Below the pieces are notes generated by a model. It was not told the origin of the DNA and did no database searches. It worked only from the letters and a program-made list of their open reading frames with translations. Source: Annulohypoxylon bovei var. microspora (lineage: Eukaryota > Ascomycota > Sordariomycetes > Xylariales > Hypoxylaceae). From it: a DNA stretch of 64,000 nucleotides. A program made the translations under genes and the position numbers. Location: positions 178,148 through 242,147 of the forward strand of contig MU405266.1 of assembly GCA_022836615.1 (NCBI GenBank), given 5' to 3'. This document shows, piece by piece, positions 12,528 through 24,041 of the stretch. The stretch's first letter is position 1, and each line of letters starts with the position of its first letter.

Positions 12528-14576
12528 GTATTCGAGGTAGGTATTATTTTCCGAGTCACTACCTAAATCGGGTAGACCATTCGGGGTTTAGCAAACACGA
12601 TATACACTCCGTGTGATAATCTGATAATCTACGGTACCTAGCTTGGGAATATGTGATTGCCATCTAGGTAGTGATCGAACTACATACATATCATGTACAT
12701 ATTCATCGTGGTAGACAACCAACAACTATGAAACTGCTGTCCCCTAAACTCGTCGTATTTACATACATGTTATGTAGTAGGTCGTATGTTGAAGCATGTA
12801 TCGCAAGGCATTAAACGGCACAGTCAATGGGGGTTTGAGGAGAAAAGGCGGTTGGGAACATTGAACTTGGGATAATACTTTGACTTCCACTACGAGGTAC
12901 CATGTACCATTGGATAAACCCTCTTTAACCCTTGGACCCCTGCAGACGGGGGTCCAGGGCCGGGGATATTGGAGTTGTCATGCAGCAGAAGCACCCAGAA
13001 GTCAGCTCTCATTGGCTGCGCAAACACTTGTAGCCGCCGGGGAAAAGCCCAATCACCTTCATCTTCCACAACACTGGCTATTCTCAACGACCATCTTCGC
13101 GGCCGCAATTAAGAAACGCACCCAATGCCCATAGCCACAGTACTATGTACGGTAAAGTTACCGCCAGCCCATGTACCCGCATGCTAAGGATAGTAAGGCC
13201 AAGATACTCGATCGTTCTATTTACCCAATCGACTGTTACTTCACATACTGTATCCACACAGGCCCGGACTGTGATGAAGCGTTGCTACGGTTGCTAACGT
13301 CCATGTCTAAACTGCTTTGGGTTATATGTCCATTTCTGCACATCATGAAGCAGCAGGACACAACCGCTGGGCTGGCTGCGCACCCACGCAGCCCCCCCAT
13401 GTTACTTCATGGTATCTACATCTCTGCATGCCATTGTATGTACTATTAGTTTACCCTCTTTTGATCTTGGCCCTGCAAGTATTGGTTCTAAAAGGCGGGC
13501 GGTCTCGGCACGGGCTGGTGAGACGATGCGTTTCCCTGAAGACCCACCGTCCCTGTCGCTTTCTTAAACTCTTGCATGCCGCCGCACGTCTGAAGATTTC
13601 CCGGAGCTACCCTTTCATACACGAAGAAACTCGGAACACCTCCTTTGAAGTATCATCGTCCAGGTCCTGTATGATCTTCAAACCCTTCTCTTATGCGATC
13701 GAGCTAGAGCCTCACTCACACCCCTGGCGCTACTAGACGACTTGGACGAGCTATGACATTTATGCCCCTGCGGAGTACCAAAGACCGCTTAGAGATACGA
13801 CTTCATACATCGGCTTGTCGTCTCATGATATAGCTTCAACCAGACTTAACGACCCACCTTCGAGATAAAGTTGTGGATTTGTACCTACATAGAGCACTCC
13901 CCCAGGCAAGGGGCCGTACAAAACTCGTGGATGATACAGATGCCGCTCGGATGCCTGCTGTCGTTATAGACAAGATCTCAAGAAGGTGGATCTCAGACGA
14001 AGCTTAGCATCGTCGGCCCAGAAACGTCAGATTAAGACCCATCCCGGCTCGCATCAGCCGTCCTGACACGAGCCTTCGCTCCACGGGAGCATTAGCTCCC
14101 CCTACAGGGGATCGCAACGAAAGAGAAAGCCCAAGCCACCGGGCCCCTTCCAATATAGCCTCGCAGAGCCCCGTTTCTCGGGCTTGTATATTCCCAATTG
14201 GAACCCTCGTCTCTTCTTTTCCCTTCTTCTTCCCTCTTGGCTGCTAGTTGCTGTGCACTCGCCCGATAGCATTCTTTAATATCGGCTCTTAATACCGCCT
14301 ATTCTATTCTATTCTACCGCTACGCAGGTCCGGCTACCTAGCAGCTTTCTTTCACTTCGCCGCCGCCATTCTTCGTTCGCTTCTCTCGCAACCCGGTCGT
14401 TGGAATTTTTGGGGATTATTGGATTGAGAGAGAGTACCGAGCGCTTGGATCGTTTGGGGCTTCAGGAAGAAGAAGAAATTTAAGAGATTCGGTCGAGAAA
14501 AGAGCAATTGGAAATTTCCGAAAAGGCAGAAAGAATCGAATTTGTTCAAGGGACATTTTAAGAAGAAACCGTCAAA

Positions 14577-15135
14577 ATGGGAAGACTTATCAAGAACCAC
14601 TGGGCTAGACTCATCACCCTCAGCGCCGCAGCTTGTACGTGGTTTATTCACCCGTGAGATTGAGGGGATTTGCAACTTTTACTAACATTTCTCTAGATCA
14701 GATTGCTGCCGCGCTCGAGTCGTTCTTCTGGCCCAAGATATTCTTCGACTTCCTTACGAAAACACTAGACGGGGCCGTAAAACCGGTTCCGGCGCTCCAG
14801 ATTATCAACCTGGTTTTGGGGATAGGAATATTTGCGTGGGAGTGGCCGCTAGGCCTGATTGCCGGTACCGCGATTCACCGTAGTCTCGAGGCTCGTCTTG
14901 CTACCTTCCCGCTGGCGTCGCTCGCCGCGATTCTCATATACCAGGGCACCAATCCTGCTATCTACTACTTAGTGGCAATGGTTGTCTACTTCTGGGCGTA
15001 TAGTGAAGGCGAGGTATGTCAAATTTCATGTCACCCGATACAAGATGTGACCAATGCTAACATTGAAACTAGATTGTCTGCGCCAAACCATGGTCTCTAC
15101 CGCAGCGAGGCCGCTCGGGTGGTTCTAAGGCGTAG
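14577..15135 (+). CDS. DUF7727 integral membrane protein
   Basis: Exons 14577-14634, 14697-15013 and 15073-15135; 145 residues. The N-terminus MGRLIKNHWARLI and the segments PVPALQIINLVLG, AGTAIHRSLEARL and YQGTNPAIYYL are the conserved signature I associate with the fungal DUF7727 family. Four hydrophobic stretches (near residues 12-30, 55-75, 90-105 and 108-122) suggest a small multi-pass membrane protein. Function is unknown. The last exon adds a short basic tail ending in Gly-Gly-Ser-Lys-Ala. The leader upstream of the ATG is long and rich in CT tracts. Confidence 0.9.
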
Positions 15136-16364
15136 AGGTAGAACGGTGACTGCCTTTTCGCTTCGATCAAGCAAATGCACCCGGGCCTTGTACAAATGTC
15201 AATATTAGCCACACATTCTCCCATTTCTTGCCCTCACGATTATGCGTCGGAGTGCGAGGAGAGGAAGAATCGAGGCTGCCGTACATACGAACAAACATCT
15301 CTCATTTCTAACTTCTGAGGAATGAATATAAACCCCGATGTATCTTGCACATATTTATTATAACTCGCATCGTCAACATCATATATCTATCTTACAAAGA
15401 ACAAAGAAATATTATTTTTATGGGGAAATCTCGGTTTCTCACTCTCATCCGAACCTCCTATATTCACGACACCGGCGTTTGTATAAACCCCCTTGCTTTT
15501 TTGAAATTATTGGATATTAAGTCGGAGGATACGGGAGAGAAGAGGTGGATGGGATCACTTATTTGGTATTGCTATTTAGGACAAGGCTGTGGCTATGAAA
15601 CGGGCATGATTGCGATTGACGGTCTGTTCAGAGATTTATATTTGGGAGTGGTTGCGGTTGCAGTGGCAGTGAGTTGGTGGCCAGGTTACAATACCAAAAC
15701 ATCTCACGATGTTCGTGTAGCGCACCATAACTAATAATACCGATGTTGTGAAACCTTGCACTTTTTTACACCGCGTGAGCTTTTACAAGAACCCCCAACA
15801 AAAACTTCTGCTGTAACCCTATTGTTGAAAGCTCTGTTAGGTCGAAAATTTAATTATCATACCCAGCGTTATAGACTAGGCTGGCGGTTTCAGATACTGG
15901 CAAGATGATACTGAAGTTAAGGGGAAGTTGACCGGGTTGCGAAACACTGTGGTATGAGGCTCGGCTCAATATAACCGGGCGTTGGCTACCTATCTGGGCA
16001 ACGTCTAGGTAGAATGTTAAAAGAGCAAGGGTATTAATATACGAAGCCAACATTCATGAGATAAGATAGACACATATGTAGATTATTTAGACCTTTCTTT
16101 GAATTTGAATCATTTAGGATTCAGATTGTCGCTAGCTACGCCTATTCAGCAAATCCCTCGCGAAAATGTCCCTCGCTAGCTAGAAGGTAGCTAAACCGTA
16201 ATCATCGCCTGCAAAATTCATGTTGGTTGATGATTCGTAGGAACATTAAGCAATGGCGGCCCTGACACATTTGGGTGCTGCTGTTTCAATCATCGATGCG
16301 ATGTGATACCAATAAACGACCCAGCGACTTTCCCCGGGTTCTACCGGCGAGGATATTTACGACC
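15136..16364. other. Intergenic, convergent 3' regions
   Basis: A 1.2-kb stretch between convergent genes. One open frame (15345-15734) lies in the downstream region of the DUF7727 gene but has no protein-like composition. Nothing else is supported. Confidence 0.6.
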
Positions 16365-17165
16365 CTATCTGGAAGCCTGGCCGGTGATGATGGAGCCTTG
16401 CTGGGCGTCGTTCTTGGGTCCTTGACGGTCAGAGAACTAGCATGAGGTATTGCCATTAGCAATTGTACGATATTGTGCTTGGATGGTTAATGGAAAATGA
16501 TGCGACCTACCTCGGTTTCCTGGAGACTACCGCTCTCTAGTATCTTTTTGATGACCTCGTCCTCGTTGGATACACCAAACTCGTTGTCGAGAGTCGACTT
16601 AGAGGCGCCATCCATCTGGCCTTGCGCTCCCTGCCTGTTAAACATATCATGTTAGCCGCCGTTTATATTAATTGACCCAGAATTGGATATTGCATGAAGT
16701 GGTGGGACTTGAGATTGAGATTGGCTTCTGGCGCTTAGGATGAGGCCGTTGGTCAGTGATTCCCGCTGTGCCGCGACCCGGGTCGTACTTGGGGGTTAAC
16801 CGTTGCAGAAGTGAAGAATGGGTGGTACCATTTCAGCTCATACGCGGCTGAGTGGTTACATTATGGAGGTGGCTGGCTGACTGTGTTGCCCTACCGTTCG
16901 AGATTATGTGCTTAGGTGGTTTGGCAAGTCTTCGTAGGTCGCCATTGTGTTTGAAACGATTATAATTGAAGAGAGGAGGGTGCACGTGAGTTATGACTTA
17001 CTTGTGCGTCACAAAGATCTTGAAGGCGGAGATGAAGTGAGCCATGGGAATAGACTTGTCGGTCTTCCACTTCTTGTAGGTCTCGAGATCGTCGACGAAG
17101 ATGATGAAGTCCTCATCCTTGCCCTTGTAATGGACCTTGACTTGACTGGCTTCTCCCTTAGTCAT
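16365..17165 (-). CDS. RTC3: Rtc3-like protein with SBDS N-terminal domain
   Basis: Minus-strand exons 17165-17002, 16634-16511 and 16436-16365; 119 residues. Introns are 367 nt and 74 nt. The reading starts MTKGEASQVKVHYKGKDEDF and continues with a TYKKWKTDKSIPMAHFISAFKIFVTHK segment followed by QGAQGQMDGASK. This is the single FYSH/SBDS N-terminal domain as found alone in yeast Rtc3 (Yhr087w), without the other SBDS domains. Family members are linked to RNA binding and stress, and the yeast gene is strongly stress-induced. A CCCCT (stress-element-like) motif lies in the upstream region near 17580; that link is inference. The first intron is long for this window. Confidence 0.9.
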
Positions 17166-18324
17166 GTTGGGCGATTGATTCTAGAATCGTGTATAAAAAG
17201 AATGAATGGGGTATCTTGATGAAAGCTACAAGTGAAAGTCCTTGGTGATTGCCAATGTAGGTAGACGAATGATGTTGTTGAAGAGTTGTATTGTTGGCTG
17301 GTGAAGAGATGAAAGATGTTTGGAAGAGGAATTGATTGAGCACATAAAGAAAAGAGTTAAGCAGTAGCTCTAGGCATACAGAGCTTCAAATATGCTTTCT
17401 AACAAGCTGTTGTTTCCTCCATTCGATCATCATGTGGCATACTTTCGCCAAACAGCAGCAATCTACGTCATCATTTCTGTTTGTACCTGCCTCAGCTCCC
17501 CGCATTATGTCACCGATCCAGCTTTATGACCAGGATAAGCTAGGGAATTTATACACCATTTGAGTCTTTTTGCCTTTGGCCCCTCTAGTGTTACGAGGTA
17601 CATTAACCTTCTTTTTGTCCGCCCAGATTAATCTAATAGCAATTACGTATGTACCTAATTGTAGAAGGCCATGGAATAGGATGGGAAGAACATTCGGCAC
17701 TGTAGGTACGTAACAGGTACATATGTAAGACAGAAGATCGACATTAGCTTAGGTACCAAGCGGGAGGATCCGGTCATCACCGAAACTACCACGTACGGTA
17801 ACTTAAACTCTCTAGGTGGTGTGAGGTGGTTGGTAAGGCTGCATTCAGACACACGATACTAGTATCTAGATATTCAGGTAGCTTCGATTCAATGCTGTAC
17901 GTACACACATACCTACGTTTAAGCCTTACAAATCAAACATGAGATGTTGTAGACCGAACACTATCACATTTACATTCACATTCATATTCAAGAATGCCAT
18001 CAATAATTAGGGTATCGAAGTATGTACCCTTAGTCTCGTTACACCGACTGGCTTGGAGTAACAGAATAACATGAAAATTCCAGTGCTCCACCTATGTACA
18101 TTGCTGTAAGGGTATAATCGTAGTAGTCCAGGTCCGAGAGCCTAAAATGAGGCAACAGACAAAAAGCAGACCCGTCATAAGGAATTCGGTGCCGTTCCGG
18201 TGTCATCGCGAAATAAGAAATAACGAAAGAATGGTATAATCCTAAGCCAGAACCAGTCCAAACCGTATGTATCTATACCCAACCCGTGTAATGTAATGTG
18301 ATGTAATGTTGAAGTTGCCTTCCT
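17166..18324. other. Intergenic: upstream of RTC3, downstream of RhoGEF
   Basis: Contains the likely RTC3 promoter (a CCCCT motif near 17580) and several AGGTAC-type motifs between 17700 and 17880. A GTAATGT-type microrepeat lies near 18290-18308. No gene was recognised. Confidence 0.55.
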
Positions 18325-21300
18325 TCATCTAAAGAAACTACGAATGCTAGACGCCATCAAACCCCTGTTGATGCCTCCTACTCTTGCCCACTTGCTTGTA
18401 GGCCTAACGTTAGTTAATGTTTCGTGCAAACGATGCTTCATTCCGAGTCCATGATATATATTCTCTTCGTCTTCGGTAGAGGACGGCGACGATCTTACTG
18501 ATAATGACGTCTGCCTTTTTCGACGGATGCTATTCAGCGGTGATAACCGTGAAGTTGAAGTTGAAGTTGGAGTGCCTGTGTCCTTTTCTTCCATCCATTC
18601 CAAATCAAGTTTCGAAGGATCGAGCCTCTTCACTGTCCCTGACTGTCTCCGAACACCAGTTGTAGAGGTAATGCTTGGGCTAATGCTGCTAGCATGCTCG
18701 GTTTCATCCCGAATCATTGGGAGTCTTGACTTGACATCTCCGTCGGACGTGCCAGCTCTAACAGACCCAAGAGTTTGGTTGTCGCAATTAAGACGAACAA
18801 AACTGTCAACAAAACCATTGACGTGTGGCAATTCATCCTCGCTTGACTTTGCTACGCTGGTGGCGCTTATCGAACGCTTCGCAAAAGAATTGGTGATGCT
18901 TGCAACACTCAGCTTTCTCATGACGGTTGATGCTGAACTGCGGACAAGGTGCTCGCTCCTCGAACGGCTTGATATGCCAGGGAAGGGTAACACTTTGCGG
19001 CTCCAAACATCTGCTAATAGAGCCTCAATACGAGCCCGATCTCCTCGGGGAGGGGCAAGGACTGGGATACGCGAATTTGTTGTTAAGAGTGATTGCGAAC
19101 GGTTGATTTGTGTAGTAGAGGTACTCGACGAATTATCTTTCGCCGTGCTGGTATTCTTGAGTATGACTTGATATAATGGTGATTTTGGCCCAACCGTGGT
19201 GGCCCTATGAATAGAAAGACGACGAGCAATGGTGCCTGTAACGGATTAGTATACATGTCCAGGTATTTATGTTTATAAACACTGTGCTAACCTGGCTTTC
19301 CAAAGATTGTTCCAAGACTCTTTATGTTGAGGAAGATTGAACTATAGAATATAGGTTCTGATAATTGATATGATTCAGTTGGAGCGTGTCGCGCAAGACG
19401 GGTGCGCCATTCCAACTCCTCCTTTGAATTACAAGCTGTCATGATGATTTCGTAAAGTTGATGATCACATTCGAAAACGAGCTTCCAGGAGAAGGGCGCG
19501 GTGTGGCATTGTAGACCTTAGTCTCATTAGCATGAAATAAAACTAGAAATAGATATCCTAGAATATGCTTACCTCGGCCATTATCGACCTCTTCAACTTT
19601 GATATCGCTGAGACTTATACAAGCTTGGATCGTATATACTGGTTCTGCTCTGCTAGCGCTGGCAAGGCATAGACAGTCTTTGTAGAGGAGCGCAACCATG
19701 TATGCACCATCTACGCCGTCTTTAGTCTGCCAGCACACATACAGAGCACCACAGAGACGAACTTGTCCGAACGAACGGATTGCAGTTTTTGAAGCTGCAT
19801 CCAACTTCTAGCAAATAATTAGGAATAACTATAAACATAGAGGGGGGTAACACTTACTTGATTCGGAAATATGAGTCGATCTTGAAGTAACCAAGTTTGT
19901 TCCATTGTATTTTTCATTCGTGGGTCATCTGTGGCGCGGTTGATCTCAGAAGTAGCCTCGCGAAGTCGAATGAGAGCATTCTCGATCTCCATATGAGAGC
20001 TCGGGCAATCACAGACGGGGGTATACTTGAGAAGTTCGGCAAAGAGGAGTGGATATCTGCAGATCCTTTGAATCGGCTTCTTTTCATCAGCAAAACCCCT
20101 AAAAATATAGCGAGGTAGGGACTCACTTTGACTAAGAGATCACCAATAGTCAAAGACTTCCTAGAATTGTCGAGATGATAGTTGACGGCGCCTAACGAGG
20201 CAGCCAAAGCTTCCAGCCCCTTTTGGTACGTCTCCCACTGGGGTAGCGTTCGGTGAGCGGAAGCAACATCCCTGATCATCATCTCATACTTTGCGCCATA
20301 TTCCTCATAGACAAAGAATCGATTCATCTGCTACGGGGTTAGTATAGTTGAAGACTTCAGATTTAGCTAGAATGAAAAGCTATCATGAAGATGCCTCTTA
20401 GAGAGGTGCACTCACCCTTTTCCTAAATATACGAGCTACCTCAGCCGCAACAGTCGGCTCAGCTATCACACTAGGAATATTCTGCAACCAGGGAGTTCCC
20501 CCCTTGTCCTCGGGTACAGAGTCTAGACTGCGCCAGCGGTGATGCTTCTTAGCTGGTGGCAGATTGGGAATTACCGGGATACACTCAGGCTGCGTATATT
20601 CCGAGTTGGGCACAACTCGGTGAAGCTCACCAAGAATTTCCTCATGCAATTCAACTATATCTGTCAGATTACGATTTATAGAGGAACGAAGCCCTATCTG
20701 CGGCGATGGTAAAGAAGCTAAGATGGTGACATAGACCTAAGAGCTGGATTAGTGTTGGTGACTTAGTATGAGTCGACTGGAGTGAGAACATACGTTCATG
20801 AGAAACTTGACGTCTCCAATATAGCTTTCTTCGGTGTTAATCATCTCTTCCAGTATACGTCGTCTTTGAAGCAACCGTTCTATCACTCCGGGATCATTCG
20901 ACACCGTTCGCTCGAAACTGGTGCTATCCTCAGAGTACCGCTGGCCAGAAGTCGACCCTATGCTACTGAGATCTGTCCTGCCTTGAAGTGATGATCGCCC
21001 AGTATGTCTCCGTGACCGCGTTATCACGCTGGCGCTAGCAAGACTCACACTTGCGCTTCTGACAGCGGCGACAAATCCAAATGAGGAGCCAGAGGATGAT
21101 TTCCTGTGATTATTTAAAGACGCAGCATCGTTCCTCATAGAGTTTTCTGAATATTCGGGAAATGACTCGAACCGACTGGGGTCATGTTGGATCCTTGGCC
21201 GATGTGCTCGTCTATGTAGATTCTTCATCCACTTATGAAATGGACCGGCTGTCGGCGATGAAGTCCCCAATTGTTCTGCTCCAATTCCATCGTCGTCGAT

Positions 21301-21576
21301 ATCTTCAAGAGAGAGCCTAGGTAAGCCAATTGAATGTGCTATTTCGTCCTCATCATTCTCCAATGTCAAACCAAAAGCTGCTATATTATCCAACGTCGTC
21401 CAGGCGTCTGCTCCATCGTTACGAAAGGAATCGGTCTCTTCGAAGCTAAGGCCCAGGTCCGGATCGGTTCGATTTAGCTTGAGGGCCGATGCCCAATTGG
21501 TCTTGCCAGCAATACGTACGGAGCCGCTCTGTGAATAAGGTCGAGGAGAATCGGCCGTTAAGACGGCCAGAGACAT
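18325..21576 (-). CDS. Rho guanine nucleotide exchange factor (DH-PH)
   Basis: Seven minus-strand exons: 21576-20794, 20736-20416, 20327-20127, 20076-19858, 19807-19573, 19516-19292 and 19235-18325; 964 residues. The first 230 residues are a low-complexity N-terminus. The DH domain begins at RRRILEEMINTEESYIGDVK (about residue 239) and runs to about 508; it includes the diagnostic LVKPIQRICRYPLLF helix, which appears only when exons 3 and 4 are joined. The PH domain spans exons 5-7 (about 510-665), with its final helix in SKEELEWRTRL. A Ser/Thr-rich tail follows. DH-PH proteins load GTP onto Rho/Cdc42 GTPases for polarised growth. The first ATG (MSLAVLTADS) was used; the longer open frame starts with TTG. 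I cannot assign it to a specific Rho. Confidence 0.9.
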
Positions 21577-22985
21577 GGCGATGAATGGTGACCAAGAAAT
21601 GCGGACCAAGAAATTGAAGATGCAAATATGTCACCCAAGACACCAAAAGCAACCGGCTCACGACTCAATTCAAAACATAATGATCAAAAACCAAGAGAAC
21701 AATGTAGTTGATGAGGTGGAAGACTAGAAACGTAGAGTCTCCTCTTGGGAGCATTATTGAAATGCAGGTGATACTGCAAGTTAGACCATGCAGTAACCCT
21801 AGCACGGATAGAGGAAAAGACGGAAAGAAAGACAGTGAGACTAAGCTAGACAACGAGAGACTGCAGGCTGGCTTCGAGCCTGCTAAAAGGGGGAGCTTTA
21901 GAAGACGAAGAAGTAAATAGGTAGGCTAAAAGATGTATGTAACTCCTACCTACGTCTCCCGGACGAGGTTTCGTAAATATTTGGTCGGGTTCTTTCAATG
22001 TTTATGAGGTGACACCAATCTTAACCTTACTCTAGCTACATCTAGGTAAGTATCAAGGTACAGAAGAAGGCGCGGCATTCCATTGAATCTACATGCAAGC
22101 CATGCTGATTATGGTGATACCAACGTCATAAATGACGATCCACATTTCGCGTTTTCGTCCAAACGGAATAGGTATCAATCTAAAATCATATAGTCTGAAT
22201 ATTTCTTTATTACATGATATCGTGCTAGTAACAATATCTAGGTAGGCAAATATAAATTTGAATGGAGGAAGAAGTATAAGAAGGATATGATAACATACAT
22301 ATATGAATTCGGGACCGGTCTAATGCATGCGATATCTTATGTACATGCTTTCACCGTCACAGTGTATCTCCCGAACTGGCAACTGACAGCAGGTACAATG
22401 ATCCACAAAACACCATGAGATGCAACCAATTAAAATTCAAGAAAATTAAATACATCTTCTCCCATACTAATTTTGCCCATGCCACATGTACCAGCACCTA
22501 ACAGTATCAAGATTTCTACGCCGTGAAATAACCCTTTTTTGTTAGTGCAAAATAGTGTGACTTACTAAGCCTTTTTAACCAATCAAAGTGGTTTTTATTT
22601 TGGACCTTCATGTACTGCTGTTAGTTGCCAGTTCGGGAGATACGAAAATGGAGACATACACCGTCGGTGAGTCGGGGGTAACAATCAGCCCAGATGCCAG
22701 TTCATCACATGCATTGCATACCTAGATCAATAGCGCTGTAGCGTAATAATTTGATTGGATGATTTCATCTTAGCTTATCGGACAAGGCTAGCCAATCAAT
22801 CGAGTCGGGTAAAGTTCGCTTAACTCTTGTTCTGCCCCACACCACAAACCCGCTTATCCAATTGTAAAATCTTTAATCTTTAACTAGGAAATTTCACAAT
22901 CTCCTCTTTCTTCCTTCAACCGCGAAATTTACTAACCAACACAGCCATCCCCAACCCAACGTCAATCGACAACAACCGATTAACG
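21577..22985. other. Intergenic: divergent RhoGEF / RPL36 promoters, contains an inverted-repeat element
   Basis: 1.4 kb between divergent start codons. Most of the centre is the candidate MITE at 22367-22640. The last ~130 bases before RPL36 contain a CCAAT motif near 22858 and pyrimidine-rich tracts, which are typical of a highly expressed fungal gene. Confidence 0.6.
22367..22640. mobile_element. Candidate MITE with 26-bp terminal inverted repeats and TA flanks
   Basis: The ends are inverted copies: the left arm (22367-22392) begins TCTCCCGAACTGGCAACT, and the right arm (22615-22640) is its reverse complement with one mismatch over 26 bases. TA dinucleotides flank both sides (22365-22366 and 22641-22642), as expected for TA target duplication by Tc1/mariner/pogo-type transposases. 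The 274-bp element is AT-rich with no coding capacity. It sits between the RhoGEF and RPL36 promoters. Confidence 0.78.
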
Positions 22986-23719
22986 ATGGCAAAGGAGACT
23001 CCTGCCCGTACAGGGCTCACCATCGGTCTCAACCGCGGCCATGTAAGATGAATACCTACCAATATCTACCTACCTGCTCGTCTTCGAAGAAAAAATATAC
23101 AAGAGTCACTTCCGCCCGTCTCACCTCGTGGAGGATCTCTGCTCTTGCAAATTTTTTCTCTTCTCTGAAAACACGTTGCAAATATAAGCAGACGATGGAC
23201 AATGGGCTGACTTTTGGACCTTTGGGAAATTACAGAAAACCACTGCTCGCGTCGTCAAGCCTCGTGTCTCGCGGACCAAGGGCCACCTGAGCAAGCGCAC
23301 CGCTTTCGTCCGTGACATCGTCAAGGAGGTTGCTGGGTATGTTACTTCAAATATCTATCCCTTTACTTGTACCCCTCTACCGGTCGTTGGTTACACTACG
23401 CTGGATTTATTTCCACGTGGCGTGTATCCAGATGCCTAGGAGGAGTTACGCCCGTATCGTTCATAAGATTGCTAACATCTGATTTCTACTCCAGTCTTGC
23501 CCCTTACGAGCGCCGAGTCATCGAATTGTTGCGCAACAGCAAGGACAAGCGAGCGCGTAAGCTAGCCAAGAAGCGGGTACGTATTTCCACATCCTTCTTC
23601 ACCTCATCAAGCATCACAAAAACTAACACATTTACTAGCTCGGTACCTTCGGCCGTGCCAAGAAGAAGGTTGACGAGCTCCAAGGAGTCATCGCCGAGTC
23701 TCGCAGAGCCGGTCACTAA
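22986..23719 (+). CDS. RPL36: 60S ribosomal protein eL36
   Basis: Exons 22986-23042, 23236-23336, 23495-23576 and 23639-23719; 106 residues. The sequence matches eL36 throughout: N-terminal TGLTIGLNRGH, central RVSRTKGHLSKRTAFVRD, then LAPYERRVIELLRNSKDKRARK and C-terminal LGTFGRAKKKVDEL. Length is normal for fungi. It is a structural protein of the large ribosomal subunit. Introns (193, 158 and 62 nt) are longer than the local norm at the 5' end, as is common in fungal ribosomal protein genes. Confidence 0.97.
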
Positions 23720-24041
23720 ACGACATCTCGAGAGGACATGACGGTTCATGGGCGTCGAGGGAACGAAAAGTAACTTTGGCATGAGGTCTGGCGTCCGTCT
23801 TTCGGCATGGATGATTTACGCAGGATCGGGCCGGACAGATAGCTTAATGCTAGCTACCTACTGAAATACCAAATGACACGAATGGGAACAAATGAATTTC
23901 TTCTACTTGCAAAATTTTCTTCATTGATGATTGTCAGTGTTTGAGCAGCTTGTGAATGCCTCAATGCAACCGGAACTCCTTACAATGCTACCATCCTAGA
24001 GTCTAGTAAATGCTCAAATCCCTCGCCCATCATGACCCTTT
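23720..24041. other. Intergenic, convergent 3' regions
   Basis: 322 bases between RPL36 and the UBX gene, both ending here. AT-rich 3' UTR-like sequence only. Confidence 0.6.

Larger units (their letters stand above)
10308..14576. other. Long gene-free stretch (4.3 kb)
   Basis: The largest gap in the window. The open frames here (for example 12329-12616 and 13317-13736) are short, lack good splice partners and show no protein-like composition. It contains a 7-bp tandem repeat (12507-12527), an 11-bp perfect inverted repeat (11747-11757 with 11800-11810) and scattered TACCTA motifs. The last ~350 bases are rich in CT tracts and are likely the promoter and leader of the DUF7727 gene. Confidence 0.6.

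Noticed and set aside
12329..13736. Several 80-140-codon ORFs in the long gene-free stretch
   Set aside because: No splice sites join them, composition is not protein-like, and overlapping frames on the opposite strand are equally long.
15345..15734. 129-codon ORF downstream of the DUF7727 gene
   Set aside because: Starts in the likely 3' UTR and shows no recognisable domain or typical codon use.
18325..18993. Separate small gene at the end of the RhoGEF
   Set aside because: The frame starts with GTG and continues seamlessly from the PH-domain exon; it is the RhoGEF C-terminus.
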